Positions 1 through 6,269 of a DNA stretch of 7,769 bases are shown piece after piece. The position numbers and the translations under genes were made by a program. Origin of the DNA: Nitrososphaerales archaeon TH5896 (lineage in GTDB: Archaea > Thermoproteota > Nitrososphaeria > Nitrososphaerales > Nitrososphaeraceae); contig JAATVP010000035.1 of the NCBI GenBank assembly GCA_014523625.1, forward strand, positions 1-7,769, given 5' to 3'. Every line of letters starts with the position of its first letter. Position 1 is the first letter of the stretch. Under the pieces are notes generated by a model. It saw nothing but the letters and a program-made list of their open reading frames with translations. It was not told where the DNA came from and ran no database searches.

Positions 1-420
1 ATTCTCAATAATATTTCTCATTTCTTCCAAGTTCTTAGCACGTAACTTCAACATTAGATCAAATCTTCCATACATTTCATGTATTTCTAGGACAGGATCT
101 AACAATAAAAGTTTTGATATAACCATGTCTGCAAATCCTGGCTTTGTAATTATTCCCAAGAAGGCGAGATGATCGTATCCTATCACATCGTAGTTGAGAG
201 CAATAGTAAATTTTCGTATTATCCCTTCAACCATCAACCTTTTTACTCGCATATGGACAGTTGCATCTGAAATACCAATATTCCTAGCAATTTCAACAAA
301 TGGTGTATTCGAGTCTTTGCAAAGCATAGATATTATTCGTAGATCGATCAGGTCTAAAGAGCGAGGTTTATTATACTTATTACTTGTTTTATTATCATTG
401 AGACTTGGAGGGAGATCCAT
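1..420 (-). CDS. Lrp/AsnC family transcriptional regulator, partial (C-terminus beyond the window)
   Basis: The reading frame is open from an ATG at 420 down to base 1, giving 140 residues with no stop, so the C-terminus lies outside the window. Residues about 22-70 fit the AsnC-type winged helix-turn-helix: LDLIDLRII opens it, and the recognition-helix region includes IGISDATVHMRVKRL. Residues about 82-140 fit the start of the RAM (ligand-binding/oligomerisation) domain, including the YGRFDLMLKLRAK segment. Family members bind DNA as dimers or octamers and often sense amino acids; the effector cannot be told here. The start is fixed because an in-frame TAA lies three codons upstream of this ATG. 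The first 20 residues are a polar, Asn/Lys-rich extension before the HTH. The gene is divergent from mre11 and shares a 181-base intergenic region with it. The family call is firm; the specific role is unknown. Confidence 0.9.
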   Translation of the reverse strand, partial: MDLPPSLNDNKTSNKYNKPRSLDLIDLRIISMLCKDSNTPFVEIARNIGISDATVHMRVKRLMVEGIIRKFTIALNYDVIGYDHLAFLGIITKPGFADMVISKLLLLDPVLEIHEMYGRFDLMLKLRAKNLEEMRNIIEN

Positions 421-456
421 TCGAATTCTTTACCTTCAATAGAAACTATTCAAAGG

Positions 457-465
457 CATAAAAAT
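457..465 (-). promoter_or_regulatory. Candidate TATA box for the Lrp/AsnC gene
   Basis: On the minus strand the sequence ATTTTTATG lies about 41 bases before the ATG at 420. Transcription would then start near 435 with a short leader. A second candidate, AATATATAAG at 515-506, lies farther upstream and would give a leader of about 60 bases. Sequence alone does not decide between them. Confidence 0.3.
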
Positions 466-559
466 CATTATGAAAGTCTTTTCTTTGATTATATGATATT
501 CAGTTCTTATATATTAGCTTCTGTATCAGCTCGACTAAGGAAGAAACAAGTTCAAATAC

Positions 560-567
560 CTTATATC
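560..567 (+). promoter_or_regulatory. Candidate TATA box for the mre11-rad50 operon
   Basis: CTTATATC, preceded by the purine-rich AAATAC, lies about 38 bases before the mre11 ATG. A start site 26-28 bases downstream would fall near 590, leaving a leader of about 10 bases. No good Shine-Dalgarno site precedes the ATG, which fits a very short leader. Confidence 0.45.
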
Positions 568-601
568 AAGAAGACGGATATACATCGTAGGTTATGCGGC
601 C

Positions 602-1918
602 ATGAAAATTGCACACATTTCTGATACTCATCTTGGCCGTCGGCCAAAACAAACACGATCTGGGATCGTAAACCAAGAAGTAAGACCATTAGAGGATGAT
701 TTCTACTCTGCCTGGATAAAGTTCGTCAATGAAATAGTAGATAAATCTAGAGATAGGCCAGATGTCATACTACATTGCGGAGACTTTTTTGATACACCTG
801 CGGGATATGATCCTAGTCCTCCCCCTGAGTACGCACGAAAAGTTGCTGCAATGACATTCAAGCAACTATGTGATGCAAATATTCCTCTGATTATAATAGA
901 TGGTAATCATGGACGATATATGGAATATCGTAGTTCAACTCTAGCTGTATTTCCAGTCGCCTTCGATAATATCCACTTATTCACACATTATGATGCAAGG
1001 GACTCATTAAGGACACAACAACCTCTATTCATTGACATTAATAATCTGAATCTGAGAGTGATTACGCATCCTTCAATTGAGTCTCGGGCGCTGTCTACAC
1101 TGGGTATGCAATCAATATATGAAAATTGGATTCAGCTTCAGAATAATTCTATTTCTTCTGATTTGATAAATATAGCTATGGCGCATGGTATGATCGAAAA
1201 CTCTACGCTACATGAAGATTTTCTAAAAGGTAGTTATCAATACATTGCTCTGGGAGATGATCATAAAATGCGTAAGGTGAAGGATCATGCTTGGTATTCA
1301 GGATCAACCGAATTATGGAATTTCAGTGAGATTAATACTGAAAAGGGGTATCTTATGATCGAACTAGAACAAGGGAATGCATCTCCAAGGATCACTACTA
1401 GGAAAATTCAATCAAGTAGAAGGATCATCTCTGATATAATTGAAATATATCCGGAGGATACCAATTTCCAGATAATAAAGAGGGTTACAAATACTCTTGA
1501 TGCCCATGGGCTTAATGCACGATACGAATATTCGACTGCTGCAAGGGTAAAAATTATTCTAAAGGGTAAGAAAACGTATGGATCGTCCTTCAATATTGGC
1601 GAGGTGGAATCAGCCCTGAGAAAGCTAGTTTTAGATTCAAATGATTATAATATTGTCGAGTTCATCCTAGATCGACCAGACTATCCTGAATATATCAAAC
1701 AAGAAAATATTGACGATCAATCATTGGTTGATAATATAGAATTCCTGATAGAAGATCCTCAAAAAGAATTCAAAGAATATGTAACTGTTATGAGATACAA
1801 AGATCTAGAAAAGCAAAATTTGGATCCAAATCTGCTGGCAAAGATATTTGCAAAAGTACTTAATCGCAGTTCAGAGAAAACTTATGACACTTCAGCGATG
1901 GAAAGAGAGAGGCAATAA
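602..1918 (+). CDS. mre11: DNA double-strand break repair nuclease Mre11
   Basis: This encodes a 438-residue Mre11/SbcD-type metallophosphoesterase, the Mn-dependent 3'-5' exonuclease and endonuclease of the Mre11-Rad50 complex that processes DNA ends. The phosphoesterase motifs run in order: DTH (D8, H10), HCGDFFD (D61), DGNHG (N102, H103), AMAHG (H195) and ALGDDHK (H221). These correspond to the two-metal ligands and catalytic histidine known from Pyrococcus Mre11. The usual GHxH motif here reads GDDH, so Asp219 sits where the first histidine normally lies. A capping domain follows residue about 270. The C-terminal 100 residues are acidic and lysine-rich, where Rad50-binding helices are expected in this family. 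The gene ends eight bases before rad50, so the two are almost certainly co-transcribed. The start ATG opens directly into the conserved first strand (MKIAHISDTHLG). The call is firm. Confidence 0.96.
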   Translation: MKIAHISDTHLGRRPKQTRSGIVNQEVRPLEDDFYSAWIKFVNEIVDKSRDRPDVILHCGDFFDTPAGYDPSPPPEYARKVAAMTFKQLCDANIPLIIIDGNHGRYMEYRSSTLAVFPVAFDNIHLFTHYDARDSLRTQQPLFIDINNLNLRVITHPSIESRALSTLGMQSIYENWIQLQNNSISSDLINIAMAHGMIENSTLHEDFLKGSYQYIALGDDHKMRKVKDHAWYSGSTELWNFSEINTEKGYLMIELEQGNASPRITTRKIQSSRRIISDIIEIYPEDTNFQIIKRVTNTLDAHGLNARYEYSTAARVKIILKGKKTYGSSFNIGEVESALRKLVLDSNDYNIVEFILDRPDYPEYIKQENIDDQSLVDNIEFLIEDPQKEFKEYVTVMRYKDLEKQNLDPNLLAKIFAKVLNRSSEKTYDTSAMERERQ

Positions 1919-1926
1919 TTGATATT

Positions 1927-4515
1927 TTGAAGATATTAAGAATCGGAATTGAGAACTTTAAACCATATACTAATGTGCTGCTTCCTGATACCCCTCAGGA
2001 TCCAGATTTTCCTGAAGGTCTATTCCTTATAACTGGTAACAACTCTATGGGTAAGACTAGCTTCATTCAAGCAATGTTATGGGGCCTTCTGGGTGACGAA
2101 TTGATAGAAGATCAGCAACGGAAAACGCTTGTTAAAGCTGGTGAATCAGGCTGCAAGGTCGACGTCACTTTTGATCTTGGAGGAATTGTATATAGAATAG
2201 TAAGAAAACTTACAATCAAGAGGTCAAAAACTCAAAAAAGTGAAATTGATTTCAGTGAAGATGCTGTTTTATCTAAAAAAGTGAATGAACATAATATTGA
2301 TGGGGAAGATGATGATGGGGGGAATGATAAATTTACTGTGATAGTTAATAGGCCCAGATCTGTTAACGTAGAAGTTGAACGGATGTTAGGAGTTAGTGCT
2401 TCCATAATTGAAAAGACTGTATATGTCAGACAGAAGGATGTAGACAGACTAGCATTGGCGGATCCAGTAGAATTAAGAAGATTAATTACTACACTTTTTG
2501 GGCTTGATGAATTCGACAGGGTCAAAAACGATCTCTCTAAGCTTAGCACAGATCTTCAAGAGTCCATTAGTTTACTAAAAGGAGAAGTGGGAGTTCTTGC
2601 TATTGAAAAGGCGGAACTTATCAAAAGAGAGAATGAATTAGAAGTAAAAGAAAAAGAACGCCTCGAATCTGAATCCGACTTGAATAAAACTCTCGAAAGT
2701 CTTTCGAATATACCATCAGAGGATATGCTAAAGAAGATTAAAAGTAATAATATGAATATAACAAACAAAAATAATGAGCTTGCATTAGTTAGTAGTTCCT
2801 TAGTAGAAAAGACTAATTACATAACAAGCCAAGATGAGAGAATAGACGCCTTAAAAAAATCAATTAAGAATCTTAGTAATCAGAAAGTTGTTGTACAGCA
2901 GGCTTTAGAGAGTCTTCCAAATGATGAAGACTTGTTACAACTGAATAGACTATTTATGGGAATAAAAACATACGAGAATCAAATTAGACAAGTTATGGAG
3001 TGTTCTTCTATTACCTTGGATTTCGATCCAGTTTCTCAGTCAGAACAGATGAACAGTCAGCTACAAGAGACATCTAACGAGGTAAAAAGCTTAGAAAAAT
3101 ATGAGATTTCTTTACATAATAATATTGAGTATTTGAATCAGATTTTAATATCTAATGAAGTCATTTCTGGCATAAAAAAGAATAGTATAAAGTATATCAA
3201 AGAGCAGACGAAATGTCCTGTCTGTAACAAATCGATCGATGACAAGGGAAGGATGATAGCAGGATTAGGTAACGAAATTAGAGAAATAGACTCTGATTAT
3301 AATAATGTCAATGTTAGGATTAAACAAACAAAGGATGAATATGATGAAGTACGCAAGAAGCTAGATACTAAGAACAAGACTAAAGTTATTTTACAAAATA
3401 TGCTTACACTTTGTGATAATCTCATAAATCACAGAAAAAATGCCCACTTTATACTTGATCTATATCATGCAAAATCAATCGAGGATCTCCTGTCATTTCT
3501 GGGTTTTATCACGGTCAATGACATCATTTCAGAAAGAACAAGCCTAAGATTAGAAATAGAGTATTATAGAAAAGAGATACGCCGAATCGAAGAGCAGATA
3601 GATAAAGAAAATGTACAATATAAGAAGTATCAAAACGAGCTATCAAAATTAGAGGATCAAAAGAAAAATATAGTTAATGATATTGACCAGTTGAAGAGTA
3701 AGCTGCAAGAATATCTACAAGAACTTTTAGTTACCAATCTGGACGATTTATTAGAAAATCTACATTGTGGCACTATTGATGAAATTATTATTAAAAGGAA
3801 AACTATGGAAAATAGTCTTGACGCCAAAAGAAGATTCTTAGATATACTTATCAGACAAGCCTCATTATTAAAAGATGACATAAAAAATAGGGAATCTAAC
3901 GTAAAGAAGCTCTCACAAAAAGCAAGAATATTGTCTGAGAAAGAGAATGAGTTACGACATATAAAATATTTGCGAGGCGAGATCGACGGATTCATTTCAA
4001 ATTACGTAGTAGAAGGAAAAATGGTAGGAGTACTAAGACATGCTACCAATGATTACATGGCACAGCTCACAGAAGGCCGTTATGCTATAGATAAAATTTC
4101 TTCCACTATAAGAAGAGTGAGAGGAGGTATGGAATCTCATGGATTGGAAATAACACTCATGGATAGCAAAGATAATGTAATAAAGAATAAAGATCAGTTG
4201 AGTGGAGGCGATGAAACCGCTCTAGGATTGGCCTTAAGAATTGCAATATCCAAGTTGATGGCAAGGATAAAGCCCTTCAAGAACTCGGAGAGAAAGCCAC
4301 CAATAATTAATTCTATAATAATGGATGAACCAATGGCGAGTTTGGATTCATCCAGAAGAAAGATCCTAGTTAGTATGCTTACTCAAGCTAGGAGCTTCAA
4401 ACAGATCTTCCTTGTAACTCATACAGAAACGGAATTTGGTGATTATCATTCGATCATTCTAAAGGGTGATGAAAACGGTAATAGACATGTTGTTTATACG
4501 CCTGTCAAACTATGA
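1927..4515 (+). CDS. rad50: DNA double-strand break repair ATPase Rad50 (SMC-like)
   Basis: This 862-residue protein is the ABC/SMC-type partner of Mre11; it binds and tethers DNA ends and gates the nuclease with ATP. Visible elements are Walker A GNNSMGKT (37-44), the Q-loop glutamine in YVRQKDVDRL (Q169), a long coiled coil, the zinc hook CPVC (430-433) at almost the exact midpoint, the returning coiled coil, the ABC signature LSGGDE (758-763), Walker B IIMDEP (D800, E801), the D-loop ASLD (804-807) and the H-loop histidine in VTHTE (H832). Length and symmetry are normal for archaeal Rad50. The start is a TTG that places the conserved MKILRIGIENF segment at the N-terminus; no ATG serves this frame. 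A GAGAGG tract lies 14 bases upstream. An acidic Gly/Asp-rich stretch (about 126-136) interrupts the N-terminal ATPase lobe. It follows mre11 by eight bases, as an operon. The call is firm. Confidence 0.96.
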   Translation: MKILRIGIENFKPYTNVLLPDTPQDPDFPEGLFLITGNNSMGKTSFIQAMLWGLLGDELIEDQQRKTLVKAGESGCKVDVTFDLGGIVYRIVRKLTIKRSKTQKSEIDFSEDAVLSKKVNEHNIDGEDDDGGNDKFTVIVNRPRSVNVEVERMLGVSASIIEKTVYVRQKDVDRLALADPVELRRLITTLFGLDEFDRVKNDLSKLSTDLQESISLLKGEVGVLAIEKAELIKRENELEVKEKERLESESDLNKTLESLSNIPSEDMLKKIKSNNMNITNKNNELALVSSSLVEKTNYITSQDERIDALKKSIKNLSNQKVVVQQALESLPNDEDLLQLNRLFMGIKTYENQIRQVMECSSITLDFDPVSQSEQMNSQLQETSNEVKSLEKYEISLHNNIEYLNQILISNEVISGIKKNSIKYIKEQTKCPVCNKSIDDKGRMIAGLGNEIREIDSDYNNVNVRIKQTKDEYDEVRKKLDTKNKTKVILQNMLTLCDNLINHRKNAHFILDLYHAKSIEDLLSFLGFITVNDIISERTSLRLEIEYYRKEIRRIEEQIDKENVQYKKYQNELSKLEDQKKNIVNDIDQLKSKLQEYLQELLVTNLDDLLENLHCGTIDEIIIKRKTMENSLDAKRRFLDILIRQASLLKDDIKNRESNVKKLSQKARILSEKENELRHIKYLRGEIDGFISNYVVEGKMVGVLRHATNDYMAQLTEGRYAIDKISSTIRRVRGGMESHGLEITLMDSKDNVIKNKDQLSGGDETALGLALRIAISKLMARIKPFKNSERKPPIINSIIMDEPMASLDSSRRKILVSMLTQARSFKQIFLVTHTETEFGDYHSIILKGDENGNRHVVYTPVKL

Positions 4516-4580
4516 TAGCGTGTAATTGCAGAGGAATATAGTTTAGATTGTCGATTTTACTTCCTGATCCTTAATCATAA

Positions 4581-4618
4581 TATTTTTAAATAATTTTTCC
4601 ATATTTCTTGTTTAATTT
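4581..4618 (+). terminator. T-rich archaeal-type terminator after rad50
   Basis: Several T tracts cluster here (TATTTTTAAA, TAATTTTTCC, ATATTTCTTG, TTTAATTT) about 65-100 bases after the rad50 stop. Archaeal termination commonly occurs at runs of T without a strong hairpin. The call rests only on composition and position. Confidence 0.4.
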
Positions 4619-4723
4619 AGATAAAAATACATAGATATTCTACAGCTATTCTTTAAAAAAAGACAATTTGGAATAAGTCGTTATCGCCATACCTTTCCTC
4701 ATTCATAAGCTCTAATTATTAAT

Positions 4724-4823
4724 AACAAACCAAATTTAGTTGTTTGAGCTTCAGTTTACATGCCTGATGGATGGTGTACTGACATTACTAGCGATTTAAA
4801 TAACATGTAGAAGTTGGTTTGTT
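4724..4823. repeat. Nested inverted repeat, possible structured RNA
   Basis: AACAAACCAA at 4724-4733 is exactly complementary to TTGGTTTGTT at 4814-4823. Pairing continues inward past one mismatch for three more positions (4735-4737 with 4810-4812, one a G-T pair). Inside it, TTTACATG at 4755-4762 can pair with CATGTAGA at 4804-4811 (seven of eight), directly stacked on the right arm of the outer stem. No flanking target duplication is visible, so a transposon-end explanation is not supported. It may be a fold or chance in AT-rich DNA. Confidence 0.35.
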
Positions 4824-4928
4824 GTCTCTGGTTAGACATAATTCTTTAAAAAACGATGATAACATTCGACTGAGAAATTTTCATAGAGAAAAATATTATA
4901 AGAGAGTTTTGCTACCTATATACTTATG

Positions 4929-4937
4929 TTTATAATA
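4929..4937 (+). promoter_or_regulatory. Candidate TATA box for the zinc-finger gene
   Basis: TTTATAATA would place a transcription start near 4957-4962, immediately beside the TTACTGCAG repeat. This predicts a leader of about 85 bases carrying the Shine-Dalgarno site at 5029-5034. Several other AT-rich stretches lie close by, so the exact box is uncertain. Confidence 0.35.
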
Positions 4938-4960
4938 TACAGGAGTTCCGATTTTTGCAA

Positions 4961-4982
4961 TTACTGCAGTTACTGCAGTAAC
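4961..4982. repeat. Tandem TTACTGCAG repeat forming a perfect 14-bp palindrome; candidate operator
   Basis: TTACTGCAG occurs twice in tandem (4961-4969 and 4970-4978, the second overlapping the palindrome). GTTACTGCAGTAAC at 4969-4982 is a perfect 14-base palindrome. It sits about 25-45 bases after a TATA box, where a dimeric repressor would block transcription. No binding protein can be named. The position makes an operator for the downstream zinc-finger gene plausible, but this is inference. Confidence 0.4.
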
Positions 4983-5028
4983 TTCGCAGCATCTACGGTT
5001 CAGTGGTCTGTGATGACTAAACATAGAG

Positions 5029-5034
5029 AGGAGG
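5029..5034 (+). promoter_or_regulatory. Shine-Dalgarno site of the zinc-finger gene
   Basis: AGGAGG lies nine bases before the ATG at 5044 and is the best ribosome-binding site in the window. It decides the start of the zinc-finger gene. It contrasts with the leaderless-looking starts of neighbouring genes, and it argues that this gene was translated from a real leader. Confidence 0.7.
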
Positions 5035-5043
5035 ACGATCCTT

Positions 5044-5840
5044 ATGGTTAAAAAATATAGTTGTTCGCTCTGCCCACAAAAATTCTCAAGGAGATCTAAC
5101 ATGAAAGTTCATATAGAAAAATACATCATGGCAAAGGTTTAGCATTTAATAATCCTTATGGAGCTGTTAATGCAACAAGTTTTGGATACCCCATTTATAA
5201 TCTGAAGTCGAATTATAGCCAAAGTAATGTAGTATCTAATGACGAAGCAAATGTATGGGGACCAGCGAACAGGAGCAATCGACAAGATTTTATGGATAAC
5301 ATTATTGGCATTCTTCGTAAACAAGTAAAAATTAAGGAACTTAGAGATCGGTTTATGCCGCCGTATCATCCATTTTATTCACAACAATTTTACTATCCCA
5401 ATATTTTAGGTCAATTCATGCAAAGAACGCCCGTCTTTTCAACTCCGTCCTTTCATCAACCATCTCCAGCTATTTCTATGAATTCTATCAACATCTCTAG
5501 TCCTAGTCCCGTTTCAGATGAGGACAATAAAAATTTGAGCGGAGCTGAAGCCAGTATTAAACCGAAATTTTTTCAACTGATTTTATTGAGAGGGTTGATG
5601 TGTAATAAGCGCTTAACGATAGATATCATCCCATTCTGTCTAGACGAAGACGGAACTGTAAAACAAATCCACAACCATTTCTGCAAAGAGGATAGAGTAA
5701 TGAATCTAAAGCGAAGAGATAAGTATGATTTAATTAAATTCTTTGTTGCCCTTCGTAAGGCATTACCGAAGATACTTGCTGCTAAAGTTATGATGTGTAA
5801 TAAATTACAACCAAAAATCTCTCTGCTTTATGAGATATGA
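5044..5840 (+). pseudogene. Single C2H2 zinc-finger protein, split by a one-base frameshift
   Basis: From the ATG at 5044 the first 26 codons encode a C2H2 finger start: YSCSLC, QKF, RRSNMKVH, with C7, C10 and H23 in C-x2-C-x12-H spacing. In the present frame the reading continues EKYIMAKV and stops at 5140-5142, without the last histidine. Restoring one A in the A5 run 5117-5121 gives EKIHHGKG, which completes C-x2-C-x12-H-x4-H and opens a continuous frame, with no stop, to 5840. The restored protein has 265 residues: the finger, an Asn/Ser/Tyr/Pro-rich middle (about 30-165), then a basic C-terminal domain with clustered Cys/His. Such one-finger proteins are, to my knowledge, common in Nitrosocosmicus-type archaea and are presumed DNA- or RNA-binding. 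The role here is unknown. The break could be a real mutation or a sequencing error in a homopolymer. Confidence 0.75.
5292..5840 (+). CDS. Hypothetical protein: downstream part of the broken zinc-finger gene that is still readable from an internal ATG
   Basis: Taken alone, this 182-codon frame is what automatic gene calling would report. Its ATG has no Shine-Dalgarno site or TATA box at a suitable distance. The frame is open upstream to at least 5121, so I believe it is the back part of the zinc-finger gene and not a separate gene. It begins with a basic helix-like segment (ILRKQVKIKELRDRF), continues with a Tyr/Phe/Pro/Ser-rich linker, and ends with a conserved-looking domain from about residue 90. 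That domain has C104, C116, H127, H129 and C131, which could bind a metal, followed by a Lys/Arg/Leu-rich helix (KFFVALRKALPKIL). Residues 104-107 read CNKR. A single T-to-C change at 5610 would turn CNKC into CNKR, so a metal ligand may have been lost. I do not recognise this domain. Confidence 0.55.
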   Translation: MDNIIGILRKQVKIKELRDRFMPPYHPFYSQQFYYPNILGQFMQRTPVFSTPSFHQPSPAISMNSINISSPSPVSDEDNKNLSGAEASIKPKFFQLILLRGLMCNKRLTIDIIPFCLDEDGTVKQIHNHFCKEDRVMNLKRRDKYDLIKFFVALRKALPKILAAKVMMCNKLQPKISLLYEI

Positions 5841-5867
5841 CGGCTTCTCATCCTCAAATACAGAAGT

Positions 5868-6128
5868 TTATAGTAACGGAAGCTTATATTGCCCGATAAG
5901 ATTTTTTGGAAAAAGATCGCCATCATTTTGTAATGCCAAAAACTGGGCCACGCCTGATAGTGCGTGAATATCATCTAGAGGGTAATCATGTTCTTCAGCC
6001 CATCTGCTAGCTAAACTCCCTCCTGAAGGAAGCCATAAAACACTAGCTCCCGCTCCAATAAATGGAGTACACTTCTTATTTTGAATATTTGTTAGTAGAT
6101 CATTCCAATCGTCCTCTTTTAAAGTCAT
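5868..6128 (-). pseudogene. SIR2-like domain protein, N-terminal fragment (truncated gene)
   Basis: The 86-codon frame begins MTLKEDDWNDLL and carries CTPFIGAGAS (20-29), the GAGxS nucleotide-binding loop of SIR2/sirtuin-like folds. It continues with a WAEEHDYPLDD stretch and then VAQFLALQ and FPKNL, the order I know from SIR2-like proteins of prokaryotes. Those proteins usually run several hundred residues, with NAD-handling histidine and asparagine motifs further on. Here the frame stops at TAA (5868-5870) soon after the first Rossmann element, so the catalytic part is missing. Its 3' end lies 27 bases from the convergent end of the zinc-finger gene, suggesting deletion or rearrangement at that junction. 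Related SIR2-like proteins act as NAD-depleting antiviral effectors; a defence origin here is inference. The ATG sits 27 bases after a TATA box, so the start is credible. It could encode a short stable peptide but not an active enzyme. Confidence 0.65.
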
Positions 6129-6150
6129 TGTGAAGAAAAGGTGGATCGAA

Positions 6151-6160
6151 AATATAAATA
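6151..6160 (-). promoter_or_regulatory. TATA box of the SIR2-like fragment (leaderless promoter)
   Basis: On the minus strand, TATTTATATT is centred about 27 bases before the ATG at 6128. This is the spacing expected when transcription starts at or next to the start codon. The promoter appears intact although the gene body is truncated. Confidence 0.5.
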
Positions 6161-6269
6161 TAGACCTACTTTAATGCATTCCAACTTTTGAGCCTACTTC
6201 AGAAGTATAATTGAAGGTTAACTGTTACTGTATTAAATCGAGGTCTAACTCATACATTTTGACATTATC

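Larger units (their letters stand above)
4516..5043 (+). other. Long intergenic region with no firm gene
   Basis: This 528-base stretch separates rad50 from the zinc-finger gene. No convincing coding region was found on either strand. The one ATG-started frame at 4760 gives only 16 codons and matches nothing I know. The stretch holds the T-rich rad50 terminator, a nested inverted repeat (4724-4823), a TATA box (4929-4937), the TTACTGCAG repeat/palindrome (4961-4982) and a Shine-Dalgarno site (5029-5034), each listed separately. The last 110 bases are best read as promoter and leader of the zinc-finger gene. Confidence 0.6.

Noticed and set aside
194..442. An 82-codon plus-strand frame at the left end
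   Set aside because: It lies opposite the Lrp/AsnC gene, whose minus-strand frame has clear HTH and RAM features; the plus-strand product has no recognisable content.
2232..3995. Several minus-strand frames of 70-112 codons inside rad50
   Set aside because: They are Ser/Leu/Phe-rich mirror readings of the coiled-coil gene, which is intact with all motifs.
4853..4873. C/D-box guide RNA candidate (ACGATGA followed by CTGA)
   Set aside because: Only one imperfect C box and one D box are present; no internal C'/D' pair at suitable spacing could be found.
5116..5124. Programmed -1 frameshifting in the zinc-finger gene
   Set aside because: The frame change is -1 and the site is A-rich, but it is not a proper X XXY YYZ slippery heptamer, and I saw no strong downstream hairpin. 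A one-base deletion explains it more simply.
4896..5369. Minus-strand frames of 68 and 76 codons across the zinc-finger gene start
   Set aside because: They oppose the zinc-finger frame, have no promoter or ribosome site, and show no recognisable motif.
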